A stretch of DNA of 64,000 nucleotides from Chitinophaga sp. S165 (GTDB lineage Bacteria; Bacteroidota; Bacteroidia; Chitinophagales; Chitinophagaceae): contig NZ_QGTG01000005.1 of assembly GCF_003182155.1 (NCBI RefSeq), forward strand, positions 124,001-188,000, read 5' to 3'. The notes under the pieces are model-generated. The model was not told where the DNA came from and did no database searches. It saw nothing but the letters and a program-made list of their open reading frames with translations. Made by a program: the position numbers and the translations under genes. Below are positions 35,584 to 45,343 of the stretch, in pieces; position 1 is the first letter of the stretch, and each line of letters starts with the position of its first letter.

Positions 35584-36210
35584 ATGGATGACCAACTCAA
35601 AAATGAAGAGCATACCGGTACTTCCCGGCGCTCCTTCCTGAAGAAATCCTCGCTGATCACGGCGTTGGCGCTAACACCTGATCCGGTGCTCAAAGCTGCC
35701 GAAAAAGGTGTTGACGAGCAGATCGCATCGGCTATCGAAACAATGCCGCTCAATGTGATGATCAATGGTGTGAAACAAAGCGTCAGAATAGAACCACGTG
35801 TAACATTGCTGGACCTGTTAAGAGAACGTCTTCATCTCACCGGCACAAAAAAGGGCTGTGATCATGGACAATGTGGCGCATGTACAGTGCATGTTGATGG
35901 TGAGCGTGTCAACTCCTGCCTGACACTGGCACTGACAACGGAAGGGCGTGAGGTGACCACCATCGAAGGATTGGCAGATGGCGATAACCTGCATCCCATG
36001 CAGGAAGCTTTCCTGGAACATGACGGTTTCCAGTGCGGATATTGTACACCGGGACAGATCATGTCTGCCGTATGTTGCATCCGTGAAGGTCATGCTAACA
36101 CGCCGGACGAAGTAAGGGAATACATGAGTGGAAACATCTGCCGCTGCGGCGCCTACTCCAATATCGTAGATGCTATCATGAACGTAAAACAGGGAGGGAA
36201 AAAGGTATGA
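35584..36210 (+). CDS. paoA: Aldehyde oxidoreductase iron-sulfur subunit (PaoA-like)
   Basis: The 208 residues begin with a twin-arginine signal (TSRRSFLKKSS), so the folded enzyme is exported to the periplasm. The first [2Fe-2S] cluster is bound by Cys in CDHGQCGACTVH and the following Cys, and the second by CGYCTPGQ and CRCG near the end. PaoA is about 229 residues, so the length agrees. The gene overlaps the FAD-subunit gene by 4 bp. The substrates of the known enzyme are aromatic and aliphatic aldehydes. Confidence 0.87.
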   Translation: MDDQLKNEEHTGTSRRSFLKKSSLITALALTPDPVLKAAEKGVDEQIASAIETMPLNVMINGVKQSVRIEPRVTLLDLLRERLHLTGTKKGCDHGQCGACTVHVDGERVNSCLTLALTTEGREVTTIEGLADGDNLHPMQEAFLEHDGFQCGYCTPGQIMSAVCCIREGHANTPDEVREYMSGNICRCGAYSNIVDAIMNVKQGGKKV

Positions 36211-37190
36211 ACCAGTTCAGTTATGTGAGGGTTACCTCCAAAGAATCTGCCATTGCAGCGATGGCAAAAGATAAAACAGCCATGTTCCTGGCCGGCGGTA
36301 CCAATCTCGTAGACCTGATGAAAAGTGGCGTGACGAATCCCGAGAGGCTGGTAGATATCAACAAACTGCCATTGGCGACAATAGAAGAAACCAAGACCGG
36401 TCTCCGGATAGGAGCGCTGGCAAAGAATACAGCGGTAGCCGAAAATGCTTTGGTCATCAAACATTTTCCATTATTGTCACAAGCCTTAAAAGCAGGTGCT
36501 TCTCCGCAATTAAGGAATATGGCCACTGTGGGCGGCAATATGATGCAACGTACCCGCTGCCATTATTTCTATGACACAGCGATGCCCTGCAATAAACGTA
36601 ACCCGGGTTCCGGCTGCGGCGCCATAGGAGGCTTTAACAGGATGCATGCTATCTTCGGGGCGAGCGACAAATGCATCGCTGTACATCCCAGTGATATGTG
36701 TGTGGCACTGGTAGCTCTGGATGCTATAGTAACAGTGGCTGGTCCGAAGGGAGAAAGGAAGATCCCATTCGGAGATTTTCATCGTCTGCCAGGCGATACG
36801 CCACAGCAGGATAACAACCTGCAACGTGGAGAACTGATCATTGCAGTAGATATTCCATTCAACCAACTATCAGCAAATACGCATTACCTGAAAGTACGCG
36901 ACCGTGCATCCTATGCCTTTGCACTGGTGTCTGCCGGAGCTGCGATGCAGATCAAAGGCGGCAATATTACAGATGTTAGACTGGCCATGGGAGGCGTTGC
37001 GCATAAGCCCTGGCGTTTGAAGGAAGCAGAAGCCTGGCTGAAAGGAAAGCCTGCTACGGAAGAAAACTTCCGAAAAGCGGCAGAGCTGTCAATGGCGCAG
37101 GCGAAGTCGCAGGAAGGCAATGCATTCAAACTCACACTAGCGCCCAACACCATAGTGGAGGCTCTGAAAACAGCTGCCGCACAGGCATAA
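36207..37190 (+). CDS. paoB: Aldehyde oxidoreductase FAD subunit with extra iron-sulfur site (PaoB-like)
   Basis: The 327 residues have the FAD-binding pattern of molybdenum hydroxylases (FLAGGTNLVDLMK, LRNMATVGGNMMQ). After it comes a Cys-rich insertion, RCHYFYDTAMPC then GSGC, matching the insertion that binds a [4Fe-4S] cluster in PaoB and that xanthine dehydrogenase FAD subunits lack. It overlaps the first subunit gene by 4 bp and is followed in 27 bp by the molybdenum subunit. Confidence 0.86.
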   Translation: MNQFSYVRVTSKESAIAAMAKDKTAMFLAGGTNLVDLMKSGVTNPERLVDINKLPLATIEETKTGLRIGALAKNTAVAENALVIKHFPLLSQALKAGASPQLRNMATVGGNMMQRTRCHYFYDTAMPCNKRNPGSGCGAIGGFNRMHAIFGASDKCIAVHPSDMCVALVALDAIVTVAGPKGERKIPFGDFHRLPGDTPQQDNNLQRGELIIAVDIPFNQLSANTHYLKVRDRASYAFALVSAGAAMQIKGGNITDVRLAMGGVAHKPWRLKEAEAWLKGKPATEENFRKAAELSMAQAKSQEGNAFKLTLAPNTIVEALKTAAAQA

Positions 37191-37217
37191 CATCTTCTAA
37201 CGTTAAAAACCCACTAT

Positions 37218-39386
37218 ATGGGAATCGATAAAAAAAGTGAACCGCTTAACCGGGTCGATGGCAGAGCTAAAGTAACCGGCAAGGCAAAATACTTTGCAGA
37301 ATTTGAAGTGCCCGGAGTAACTTTTTGTGTGATGGTGACCAGCGCTATTACTCGCGGTACTGTAGCAACGATCAATACAAAAACTGCCGAACGTGCACCA
37401 GGTGTACTGGCTGTATTCACTCACCTGAACATGCCTGCCATCCCGGGTTGGGCAGAGCAGGGCAATAACAGTAAACTTCCTTCAGGCGGAGAAAAATACC
37501 GCATGCTGGGCAGCAATAAAATACTCTTTAATGGTCAGCCTATCGCGCTGGTTATTGCAGATACCCTGGAACGTGCACAGCACGCCGCCTCACTGGTAAC
37601 AGCCACTTACAATAAAGCAGAACACAATACCGATCTGCTGAAAAATAAAGAAAAAGCAGCCATGCCTCCGCGTATGGGCGACTATTCCCGTGGTACAGAT
37701 AAGGACGCACACAACACAGCCCCGGTAAAACTGAAGGCCGATTATACCGTTCCTGTTGAAGTACACAACCCGATGGAACTCGCCGGCATCCTGGCATTCT
37801 GGGAAGGCGGCGACAAGCTGACGGTATACGCCAAAACACAGGGCGTTAAATCTACCCAACGCACACTGGCATCTGCATTTAAGATAGACGAAAAGAACGT
37901 ACAGGTACATTCTGAATTTGTAGGAGGTGGTTTCGGGATGGGATTACGTACCTGGCCGCAGGAAGTAGCTGTTGCAGCAGCGGCCCTGAAACTGAAAAAG
38001 CCGGTGAAGCTCGTCATGACCCGCGAGCAGATGTTCACACTCGTAGGTTATCGTCCGTACACGATCCAGCATATCAGCATGGGCGCCACCCAGGACGGCC
38101 AGCTGACAGGTATTTACCACGAAGCCACCGCAGAAACGGCCAGTTACGACGACTTCACTGAAGGCGCCGTATCCATGACTCGCTTCATGTATGCCTGTCC
38201 CAACGTAACGACCAAATACCGCATCGTTCCCCTCGACAGAGGTGTACCGATCTGGATGCGCGGTCCCGGTGAAGCCACCGGCGCATTCGCTTTAGAATCA
38301 GCCATCGATGAAATGGCGTACAAAGTGAATATGGACCCCATACAATTCAGACTGAAGAATTTCGCTGAAACAGATCCTGAGAGGAACAAGCCTTTTTCCA
38401 GTAATAACCTGAAGGAGGCGTACCAGCTTGGCAGTGAGAAGATCGGCTGGGCGAAACGCAATCCGGCTCCTGCCTCCATGAAAGATGGAGAGTGGCAGGT
38501 AGGCTATGGCATGAGTACCGGTGTATTCGGTGCACACCGTGGCGAATCGACCTGCCGTGCACAATTGAACCCTGACGGTACCTTAGTGCTGCAAAGCGCC
38601 ACCAGCGATATCGGTCCGGGTACCAGTACCGCCATGGTACAGATTGCACATGAGGTAACTGGTCTGCCAATAGAAAAGATCCGTTTTGAGCTCGGTAATG
38701 CGGCTTTCCCGCCATCTGGCAGTCAGGGTGGTTCTGCTACCGTATCTTCCGTAGGATCGGCTGTATTTGATGTTTGCACTGCCTTAAAAGGTATCCTGAC
38801 AGAAGCAGGGCTGACCTTCGACAATGGCACTGTAAAACCGGCTTCCGGCAAATCAGAAAGCTTGCAGGACGTATTGTCGAAACAGAACAAAACCTTCTTT
38901 GAAGTAACGAAGTCTTCCAAAGGGGGGGAGGAGCAAAACAAGTATTCCATGTATTCTTTCTCCATCCACTTTGCCGAAGTACGGGTGCATCCTGCTACCG
39001 GTGTGGTAAGAGTAAAACGTGTTGTCACCATCGCCGATTCCGGCAGGATTGTTAGTCCTAAGACGGCGGCCAGTCAGATGATCGGCGGTGTAACGGGAGG
39101 CATTGGTATGGCATTAACGGAAGAAGGAGTTATTGACCACCGCTTCGGCCGTTTTGTCAACAACAACCTGGCGGACTACCACGTACCGGTAAGTGCTGAC
39201 GTACCGCACATCGAAACGATCTTTATAGACAAGCCTGACCCATATACTAATCCGATGGGATCGAAGGGGATGGGGGAGATTGCCTTGATCGGCTTCTCTG
39301 CTGCAGTCGCTAACGCGGTGTATCATGCTACCGGCAAAAGGATCCGGGAACTACCTATTACGCCCGACAAGGTATTGTCTGCATAA
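37218..39386 (+). CDS. paoC: Aldehyde oxidoreductase molybdenum-binding subunit (PaoC-like)
   Basis: The 722 residues fit PaoC (about 732) and the molybdopterin-binding subunit family: GRAKVTGKAKYFAEF near the N-terminus, QGGSATVSSVG and the active-site Glu in KGMGEIALIG close to the C-terminus. It would bind the molybdenum cofactor and carry out aldehyde hydroxylation in the periplasm. No PaoD-type maturation chaperone gene is present next to it, so cofactor insertion may rely on a protein encoded elsewhere. A terminator follows. Confidence 0.88.
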   Translation: MGIDKKSEPLNRVDGRAKVTGKAKYFAEFEVPGVTFCVMVTSAITRGTVATINTKTAERAPGVLAVFTHLNMPAIPGWAEQGNNSKLPSGGEKYRMLGSNKILFNGQPIALVIADTLERAQHAASLVTATYNKAEHNTDLLKNKEKAAMPPRMGDYSRGTDKDAHNTAPVKLKADYTVPVEVHNPMELAGILAFWEGGDKLTVYAKTQGVKSTQRTLASAFKIDEKNVQVHSEFVGGGFGMGLRTWPQEVAVAAAALKLKKPVKLVMTREQMFTLVGYRPYTIQHISMGATQDGQLTGIYHEATAETASYDDFTEGAVSMTRFMYACPNVTTKYRIVPLDRGVPIWMRGPGEATGAFALESAIDEMAYKVNMDPIQFRLKNFAETDPERNKPFSSNNLKEAYQLGSEKIGWAKRNPAPASMKDGEWQVGYGMSTGVFGAHRGESTCRAQLNPDGTLVLQSATSDIGPGTSTAMVQIAHEVTGLPIEKIRFELGNAAFPPSGSQGGSATVSSVGSAVFDVCTALKGILTEAGLTFDNGTVKPASGKSESLQDVLSKQNKTFFEVTKSSKGGEEQNKYSMYSFSIHFAEVRVHPATGVVRVKRVVTIADSGRIVSPKTAASQMIGGVTGGIGMALTEEGVIDHRFGRFVNNNLADYHVPVSADVPHIETIFIDKPDPYTNPMGSKGMGEIALIGFSAAVANAVYHATGKRIRELPITPDKVLSA

Positions 39387-39397
39387 TATTTCTCTAG

Positions 39398-39424
39398 GGC
39401 CTCCGTTATGGAGGCCTTTTTGTT
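39398..39424 (+). terminator. Terminator of the aldehyde oxidoreductase operon
   Basis: GGCCTCC and GGAGGCC form a 7-bp stem around GTTAT, followed by TTTTTGTTTT. Confidence 0.8.
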
Positions 39425-39504
39425 TTACTGTTATTTTTCATGGATACTTTACTCTTTCAGCTGTGCATGGAGATCTTGTCACCCGCTTTCATGGGATTGC
39501 CCTC

Positions 39505-39667
39505 GCTGCGGCTTCAGGTGGGACCCCTGGCTGTAGTTCTTTGAAGCCTCCGTTCTGTTGGGCTTGATCAAGCGGATGGACAGTTGGATCAATATTTAAC
39601 CCCTGTCAGGTCGTGTCAGCGGGCTTCAAACAACTAAGGCCAGGGTCTCCACCTGAGCCTCCGCTGC
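39505..39667. repeat. Palindromic repeat element, copy 1
   Basis: The left arm 39505-39548 begins GCTGCGGCTTCAGGTGGGA and ends CTTTGAAGCC. The right arm 39622-39667, reverse-complemented, begins GCAGCGGAGGCTCAGGTGGA and ends TTTGAAGCC. About 38 of 45 positions pair. The loop is ~73 bp. The arms resemble those of copy 2 at 40033-40194, so the two belong to one family. Confidence 0.6.
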
Positions 39668-39728
39668 TTCGGGGCCTCCTGCAATAGCAATGACAGTCTA
39701 TAGTTTAGGAATACAAGCCTTTATCCCC

Positions 39729-39882
39729 TTTAAGTCCACCCATACGCCATGTATACGTCGTGTATAAGGCATGTATACGTCATATATAAAGCGTACTTGG
39801 GGTTGTTTAAGTCCACCCATACGTCATGTATGCGTCGTGTATGAAGCATGTATACGGCATATATAAAGCGTACTTCGGGCTG
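39729..39882. repeat. Two 77-bp tandem copies built of 11-bp units
   Basis: The sequence TTTAAGTCCACCCATACG starts at 39729 and again at 39806, giving a 77-bp period (39729-39805 and 39806-39882). Inside each copy are five 11-bp units of the form TATACGTCGTG, such as CATACGCCATG, TATACGTCGTG, TATAAGGCATG, TATACGTCATA and TATAAAGCGTA, and 77 is seven times 11. A third copy starts at 39883 and fades out. Confidence 0.75.
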
Positions 39883-40032
39883 TTCCAATTCATCCATTAT
39901 AGAGGGAGGCAATCAAACATGGAGAAGTTATCCCCATTTTCCGGGAATATTTGCACAGACAGTTATACTATAGGTTGTCATAAACCAGTATTTGCCATGC
40001 ATGATTGTCTCCAGCTAATAATGGGGAGCGTC

Positions 40033-40194
40033 TAAGTAGCAGCGGTTTCAGATGGGAATCGCGGGCCTTCGGCTCTTTGAGGCACGCTTGATGCCGCCAG
40101 ATAGAGATCCACAGCCCATACGCTTGAAAACGCTAAATAGCAATCCAACCAAAGAGGCGCCGACCGCGATCCCATACTGAAACCGAGCTACTTA
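40033..40194. repeat. Palindromic repeat element, copy 2
   Basis: The left arm 40033-40079 begins TAAGTAGCAGCGGTTTCAG. The right arm 40150-40194 ends CTGAAACCGAGCTACTTA. About 37 positions of 47 pair. The ends read TAAGTAG/CTACTTA. The sequence CTACTTAACGC at 40188-40198 is repeated at 40226-40236, suggesting a second partial right end. Confidence 0.65.
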
Positions 40195-40312
40195 ACGCGA
40201 TCTGGCAAAGAGCGGTCTACCCGACCTACTTAACGCCGCCTTTACAAGCCACCAAAAAATCGTAATTTCACAGATTGCCTCCACCGCGAGGCGTCAGGCA
40301 CTGAAACGAGAT

Positions 40313-42118
40313 ATGCATACAATCAACGACGTCCACCAGCAATTCGCAGAATACTTCCAGGTACCGGCCCTGAAGCCGTATGCCTACCTGCTTTCACGAA
40401 AGCTGAGTGAAGGCCATATCTGCCTGCACCTGGATAAACGTATTGAGACTACCGGTGTACTTCCCGCATTCTGCGAGAACCTGCCGCTCGGTAGTAAGCA
40501 GCTGCAAAATATACCACTGGTAGCGAAGAACGGTAACGATATGCAGCCATTTGTGCTGTACCAGGATCGATTGTACCTGCAACGCTACTTCCGGTATGAA
40601 ACGACGTTCCTGCGCCGTATCCATCAGTTCCTCGCTACAGAAAAAGAAGTATTGCAGGAAAGATTGGAAATGTTGGAAACAAACCGTGCATTCATCAGTA
40701 ACCTCTTCGCCGCAGGTCCCGCATTCACGCCAGACGGTGGCGATCCCGCCGACTGGCAGCTGAGCGCTGCAGTGACAGGCGTACTGAATAACTTTACGAT
40801 CATTACAGGAGGCCCCGGTACAGGTAAAACCACAACCGTTGCAAAGATCTTGTCAATACTATACTATCTCGATCCGTCATTGAAAGTAGCACTGGCTGCA
40901 CCCACGGGGAAAGCAGCCGCACGTATGGCGGAGAGTCTGAGAAATACAAAACTGCCGGTGGATGAGCGTATCACCGCACAGTTCCAAAGCCTGGAACCCA
41001 GCACCATTCACCGCTTGCTGCGATCTAAAAAAGATAGTCCTTACTTCGTATACAATGCGGATAATCCGCTAAATTATGACGTAGTGATCATTGACGAATG
41101 CTCAATGATCGACGTAGCGTTATTCGCTAAATTACTGGATGCTGTAGGTGCCGGAACAAGACTGATATTGTTGGGAGATAAAGACCAGCTGGCCTCGGTA
41201 GAAGCAGGCAGCTTGTTTGGTGATCTTTGCCAGGCACAGGATACATTGAACCTCTTTACAGCTGAAAGACTGGCACTGATCAATTCCTTCATCCCTGATG
41301 AAAGAAGGAAGCTACCCGCTACACAGATAAAAGAACAGGATACACATCCACTTTTCCAGCACCTGGTGGAACTAAGGCGCAGTCACAGGTTCAGTGGAGA
41401 AAAAGGTATCGGTAAGTTCAGTAAGGCGATCATTGCCAACAATCAGAACGCTATACAGAGTTTCCTGGCGCCGGAGGCAGACCCGCAGGTATTGATCGAT
41501 CAGCAATATTCAAAAGAACTGTTCAGAGATTTTGTATCAGGTTACAGCGCCTTCATTGTAGAAAATGATATCCGTACTGCATTACGGCTGTTGAATGACC
41601 TGCGTGTACTATGCGCCATCAGGGAAGGAGAAGAAGGACTGTATGCCATTAACAGGAATATCGAAAAGATCCTGCACGATAAAAGACTGATCCGTGTGAA
41701 TGCTGACTTTTATGAGAACAGACCGATTATCCTGACAAGGAATTACTACGAACATGGCCTCTTTAACGGAGATACAGGTATTGTCCGTCCGGACGAAAAC
41801 GGCGTGCTCATGGCCTGGTTTGAAGACAGTAACGGTGAACTGAAAGCCGTGCTGCCCGGCTATCTGACAGAGGCGGAAACCGTATTTGCAATGACGATCC
41901 ATAAAAGTCAGGGATCAGAGTTTAAGGAGGTAATGGTAATATTGCCCAGGGCAAAAGACGTACCGATCCTTACAAGGGAATTATTATATACAGGTGTGAC
42001 CAGGGCAAAGGAACAGGTGTATGTACAGTCGTCTGCAGAAGTGCTGATGCAAACAGCGGAACGTTTTGTGGAAAGGGCCTCAGGTATCGGTCAGCGTTTT
42101 AAAGAGGACCATTCCTGA
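40313..42118 (+). CDS. recD: Exodeoxyribonuclease V subunit alpha, RecD helicase
   Basis: The 601 residues match RecD (about 608 in E. coli). Walker A is GGPGTGKTTTV near 166, Walker B DECSMID, motif III LGDKDQLASVEAGSLFGD, and the C-terminal motifs TIHKSQGSEFKEV and LLYTGVTRAKEQ. RecD is the 5'-to-3' motor of the RecBCD complex, which repairs double-strand breaks. It leads an operon with recC (16 bp later) and recB. Confidence 0.93.
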   Translation: MHTINDVHQQFAEYFQVPALKPYAYLLSRKLSEGHICLHLDKRIETTGVLPAFCENLPLGSKQLQNIPLVAKNGNDMQPFVLYQDRLYLQRYFRYETTFLRRIHQFLATEKEVLQERLEMLETNRAFISNLFAAGPAFTPDGGDPADWQLSAAVTGVLNNFTIITGGPGTGKTTTVAKILSILYYLDPSLKVALAAPTGKAAARMAESLRNTKLPVDERITAQFQSLEPSTIHRLLRSKKDSPYFVYNADNPLNYDVVIIDECSMIDVALFAKLLDAVGAGTRLILLGDKDQLASVEAGSLFGDLCQAQDTLNLFTAERLALINSFIPDERRKLPATQIKEQDTHPLFQHLVELRRSHRFSGEKGIGKFSKAIIANNQNAIQSFLAPEADPQVLIDQQYSKELFRDFVSGYSAFIVENDIRTALRLLNDLRVLCAIREGEEGLYAINRNIEKILHDKRLIRVNADFYENRPIILTRNYYEHGLFNGDTGIVRPDENGVLMAWFEDSNGELKAVLPGYLTEAETVFAMTIHKSQGSEFKEVMVILPRAKDVPILTRELLYTGVTRAKEQVYVQSSAEVLMQTAERFVERASGIGQRFKEDHS

Positions 42119-42134
42119 CAATTGAATAACACTT

Positions 42135-45100
42135 ATGGCATTATATCTGAAAGTGTCCAATTCCCTGGAGAACCTCTCCCTGGGGCTGGCACAGACATTA
42201 AAAACTTCACATAGCCGGGTGTTTGAACAACATCTCATCGTTACACAAACGGAAGGGATGAACAACTGGCTGAAACTGCAATTGGCAGAATACCTCGGTA
42301 TCGCGGCTAATTGCCGCTTCCTTAAACCGAATGATCTCATTCATCAGATCTATTTCCTGATGGATGGGCATTATTCAGAAATGCTTTCCGGCAGGAACCT
42401 CACCTGGTTGTTGTATAAACTGCTGGGCGAAGATGCTTTCCGGGAAACATATCCTGCCGTAGCTACTTACTATCACAATACTGAACCTGACAGTGATCTC
42501 AAAAGAATGGCGCTGGCAGAAAGAACGGCTGACCTTTTTGACCAGTACCAGATCTATCGTCCGGAAATGATACGCGAGTGGAATGAAGAAGCAGAAGATC
42601 CGCTGGCAAAGATGGACTGGCAGCAATATCTGTGGGGTAAAGCCAAGAAAGTGTCAGGCAATATGCTGCCAGACAAAACAATTGTCGGACAACATATTCT
42701 CGATATGCTGAAGAATCCTGATCAACAGGAATTGCTGGCAGAACGTATGAATACCGTACACCTCTTCGGTCTGTCCATCATCACGGCATATCACGTGCAG
42801 ATATTGCATGAACTGTCATCCTTCATTGATATCCATTTTCATATTATCAACCCTTCTCCTGAACTGTACTGGTTCGAGGACAAAAGCGAAAAACAACAGG
42901 CCCGCTGGCGATTGAAGGGACGTCCGCTACTGGAATCTGACGTAGCAGGAAATCCACTGCTGATGGGCTGGGGACGTGTCGTGCAGGATACCTTCGGATT
43001 GTTCTTTCAGTACGATGCATTTGCAAATGCCTATGACAGCGAAGGCCTGGTGGTGCCTGAACCCGATACATTGCTGAATAAGGTCCAGCATGATATTTTC
43101 AATAATGCTAACGAGGCGAGGAACCCGATCTTCGCGGAAGACATTGAAGATGGTTCTATCACCATCAATAACTGTTATACCGTTGCCCGCGAAGTGGAAG
43201 TGTTGTATAACTACCTGGTGCATCTCATAGATAAAAAGAAAGAAACATTATCGCCACGCGATATCGTGGTAATGGTGCGTGATATTGATGCATACGCCCC
43301 TTACATTAAAGCGATCTTCAACAACGCTCCCTATAAATTCCGTTACACTATTGCCGATGAAAGTTATGCAGATAGTGATAACCTTTTCAATGCACTGCAC
43401 GCCATCCTGAGAATGAATGAAGAGAATTTCAAAGCGGAGGAAGTGTTGCAGCTGCTTGACTCTTCTTACATCAGGAAACGATTTGGTATCAACAACGTGC
43501 CGCTGATACGCGCTGTGGTGGACCAGGCGAATATCCGCTTTGGGATACATGGTGCAAAAGAAGACGAAACCTTTCTGGTGAGCTGGAAATACGGTATCAG
43601 AAGGATCATGTTTGGTATCTGTATGAGTGGCGATGAAGAATACGGGAAAGGTGATGAAAGTTTCTTTCCGCTGGATATCCTGGAAGGAAGTGATAGCCTG
43701 GAAGTGATACGCTTCTGCCATTTTGCAGAAGTATTGATAGCTGCTGTAGAAGACCGGAAGAAGGAAAGGAGCATAAGTGGCTGGGTCGAGTATATCGAGA
43801 ACCTGCTGCACAATATGGTGTACGAGCCGGAAGAAGAAGTGGATGAAGATTATAATGCACTGATGCAACAACTGGCAGACTATAACCTGCTGAATGAGTA
43901 TATGAGCGATACAGTGGCGTTTGAGGTGTTCAGTCATAGCTTCCTGCAAACACTGACCGGCACTACAAGAACAGGGTTGTTTGTGAATGGAGGCATCACC
44001 TTTTGTTCACTGATCCCCATGCGTAGTATTCCCTTCAGGGTTGTAGCAATGCTGGGACTGGACTACGATAAGTTTCCACGCCGGGAACAGCCGATAGGCT
44101 TTAACCTGATGGAGAAAAATAAACAAAGAGGAGATCGTAATGTGAAGGATAACGACAAACACCTTTTTCTTGAAACGGTGTTGTCGGCCCGTCAGTATCT
44201 CTACATCAGTTACGTCGGACAAAGCGCTAAAGACAATAGCCGTATGCCGCCTTCCGCATTGGTGGATGAGCTGCTGGACTATATCGAATCCGGTACGGAA
44301 GAAGCAGTAGATGTAAGAAATAAACTGGTGACCAAACAACCTTTGCAGGGCTTTAGCAAGAAGTACATGACAGGAGATGAACGTCTCTATAGTTATCTGA
44401 ACGCTACCGTTCCTGAACGGCCTGTTACAAGTACCGGTAAGGTAATGGAACAACCGGACCTGGAAGAAGTGGACCTGGATGAACTGGTGCGTTTCTTCAA
44501 GAACCCTTTCAAAGCATACTATAACAAAGTGCTTGGCATCTACTATAATGATGAACAGGTCCTGCTCAATGAAACAGAGATCTTTCATCTTGACAGCCTG
44601 CAGAAATGGAGCCTGAAGAATGAATTGTTACAGATGGATGCCAATGCCATAGCCAATATGAAGATCCGTCTGGTAAAGACAGGCAGGTTGCCATTGAAGA
44701 ATATGGCATATGTAGCATTGCAGCAGATAGAATCTGAAGTACAGCCGGTGCGTGATAAATACAGGACATGTATCAATGGAGCGGAAGAGCAATCCGTGCA
44801 GGTAGAGTTGGATCTTGAAGGCACGCTGCTGAAGGGAACTATTAACAATGTGTTTGATGGTAAACTGGTGCAGGTGTCCTGGTCTAAACGTGAGGATAAA
44901 TACCTTATAGAAGCTTATATACGCTATCTGGCAGGCCGCGCTGCGGGAGTATTGAAGGGAATGTGTTTTATATCCGGAGCCAGCAAACAGGATGCTTTCG
45001 AGGCAATACCATTGAGCAAGGAAGATGCACTGCAAAGATTAACCACCTTGTTAAATATCTTCCGCGAAGGATTTGAAAGGATTACACCATTCTTTCCAGA

Positions 45101-45326
45101 TCTTGATATTAAACCTGCTGATCTGGCTGCGCTTGATTTTAACAAGTTCGCTAAAAAAGTAGATGAAAAACTGGGTAAAAGAGATAACAATTCAGTAGAT
45201 CCATACATATCCCGCGAGTATGAAAATGGTTTCTTTAACGATGAAGCAACGCTGGATACATATAAAACGATCTGCAGCCACGTGCTGCTACCAATAGCAG
45301 AAATGATACCGGGTTATTATAACTAA
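42135..45326 (+). CDS. recC: Exodeoxyribonuclease V subunit gamma, RecC
   Basis: The 1063 residues are close to RecC (about 1122). N-terminal sequence FEQHLIVTQTEGMNNWLKLQL corresponds to the inactive helicase-like domain, and FCSLIPMRSIPFRVVAMLGLD is a known conserved RecC segment. RecC holds the complex together and recognises the Chi-type signal. There are no catalytic Walker motifs, as expected. It lies between recD and recB with gaps of 16 and 17 bp. Confidence 0.9.
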   Translation: MALYLKVSNSLENLSLGLAQTLKTSHSRVFEQHLIVTQTEGMNNWLKLQLAEYLGIAANCRFLKPNDLIHQIYFLMDGHYSEMLSGRNLTWLLYKLLGEDAFRETYPAVATYYHNTEPDSDLKRMALAERTADLFDQYQIYRPEMIREWNEEAEDPLAKMDWQQYLWGKAKKVSGNMLPDKTIVGQHILDMLKNPDQQELLAERMNTVHLFGLSIITAYHVQILHELSSFIDIHFHIINPSPELYWFEDKSEKQQARWRLKGRPLLESDVAGNPLLMGWGRVVQDTFGLFFQYDAFANAYDSEGLVVPEPDTLLNKVQHDIFNNANEARNPIFAEDIEDGSITINNCYTVAREVEVLYNYLVHLIDKKKETLSPRDIVVMVRDIDAYAPYIKAIFNNAPYKFRYTIADESYADSDNLFNALHAILRMNEENFKAEEVLQLLDSSYIRKRFGINNVPLIRAVVDQANIRFGIHGAKEDETFLVSWKYGIRRIMFGICMSGDEEYGKGDESFFPLDILEGSDSLEVIRFCHFAEVLIAAVEDRKKERSISGWVEYIENLLHNMVYEPEEEVDEDYNALMQQLADYNLLNEYMSDTVAFEVFSHSFLQTLTGTTRTGLFVNGGITFCSLIPMRSIPFRVVAMLGLDYDKFPRREQPIGFNLMEKNKQRGDRNVKDNDKHLFLETVLSARQYLYISYVGQSAKDNSRMPPSALVDELLDYIESGTEEAVDVRNKLVTKQPLQGFSKKYMTGDERLYSYLNATVPERPVTSTGKVMEQPDLEEVDLDELVRFFKNPFKAYYNKVLGIYYNDEQVLLNETEIFHLDSLQKWSLKNELLQMDANAIANMKIRLVKTGRLPLKNMAYVALQQIESEVQPVRDKYRTCINGAEEQSVQVELDLEGTLLKGTINNVFDGKLVQVSWSKREDKYLIEAYIRYLAGRAAGVLKGMCFISGASKQDAFEAIPLSKEDALQRLTTLLNIFREGFERITPFFPDLDIKPADLAALDFNKFAKKVDEKLGKRDNNSVDPYISREYENGFFNDEATLDTYKTICSHVLLPIAEMIPGYYN

Positions 45327-45343
45327 TACAGGCAACAAACAGA

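Larger units (their letters stand above)
39387..40312. other. Gene-free repeat-rich island
   Basis: The 926-bp gap before recD has no convincing gene. In order it contains the operon terminator, a ~163-bp palindromic element, a 77-bp tandem duplication built of 11-bp units, and a second ~162-bp palindromic element with a trailing partial copy. Base composition and repeat content are unlike the surrounding coding DNA. Confidence 0.75.

Noticed and set aside
39729-39882. CRISPR-like repeats
   Set aside because: The units are directly adjacent with no unique spacers, and no cas genes are nearby.
39730-39912. 60-codon minus-strand frame across the 77-bp repeats
   Set aside because: The 77-bp period is not a multiple of three, so repeats in the protein would be out of register. 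It looks like a by-product of repetitive DNA.
43248-43949. 233-codon minus-strand frame inside recC
   Set aside because: It lies wholly within a strongly supported coding gene, has no signal or motif, and mirrors recC codon structure.
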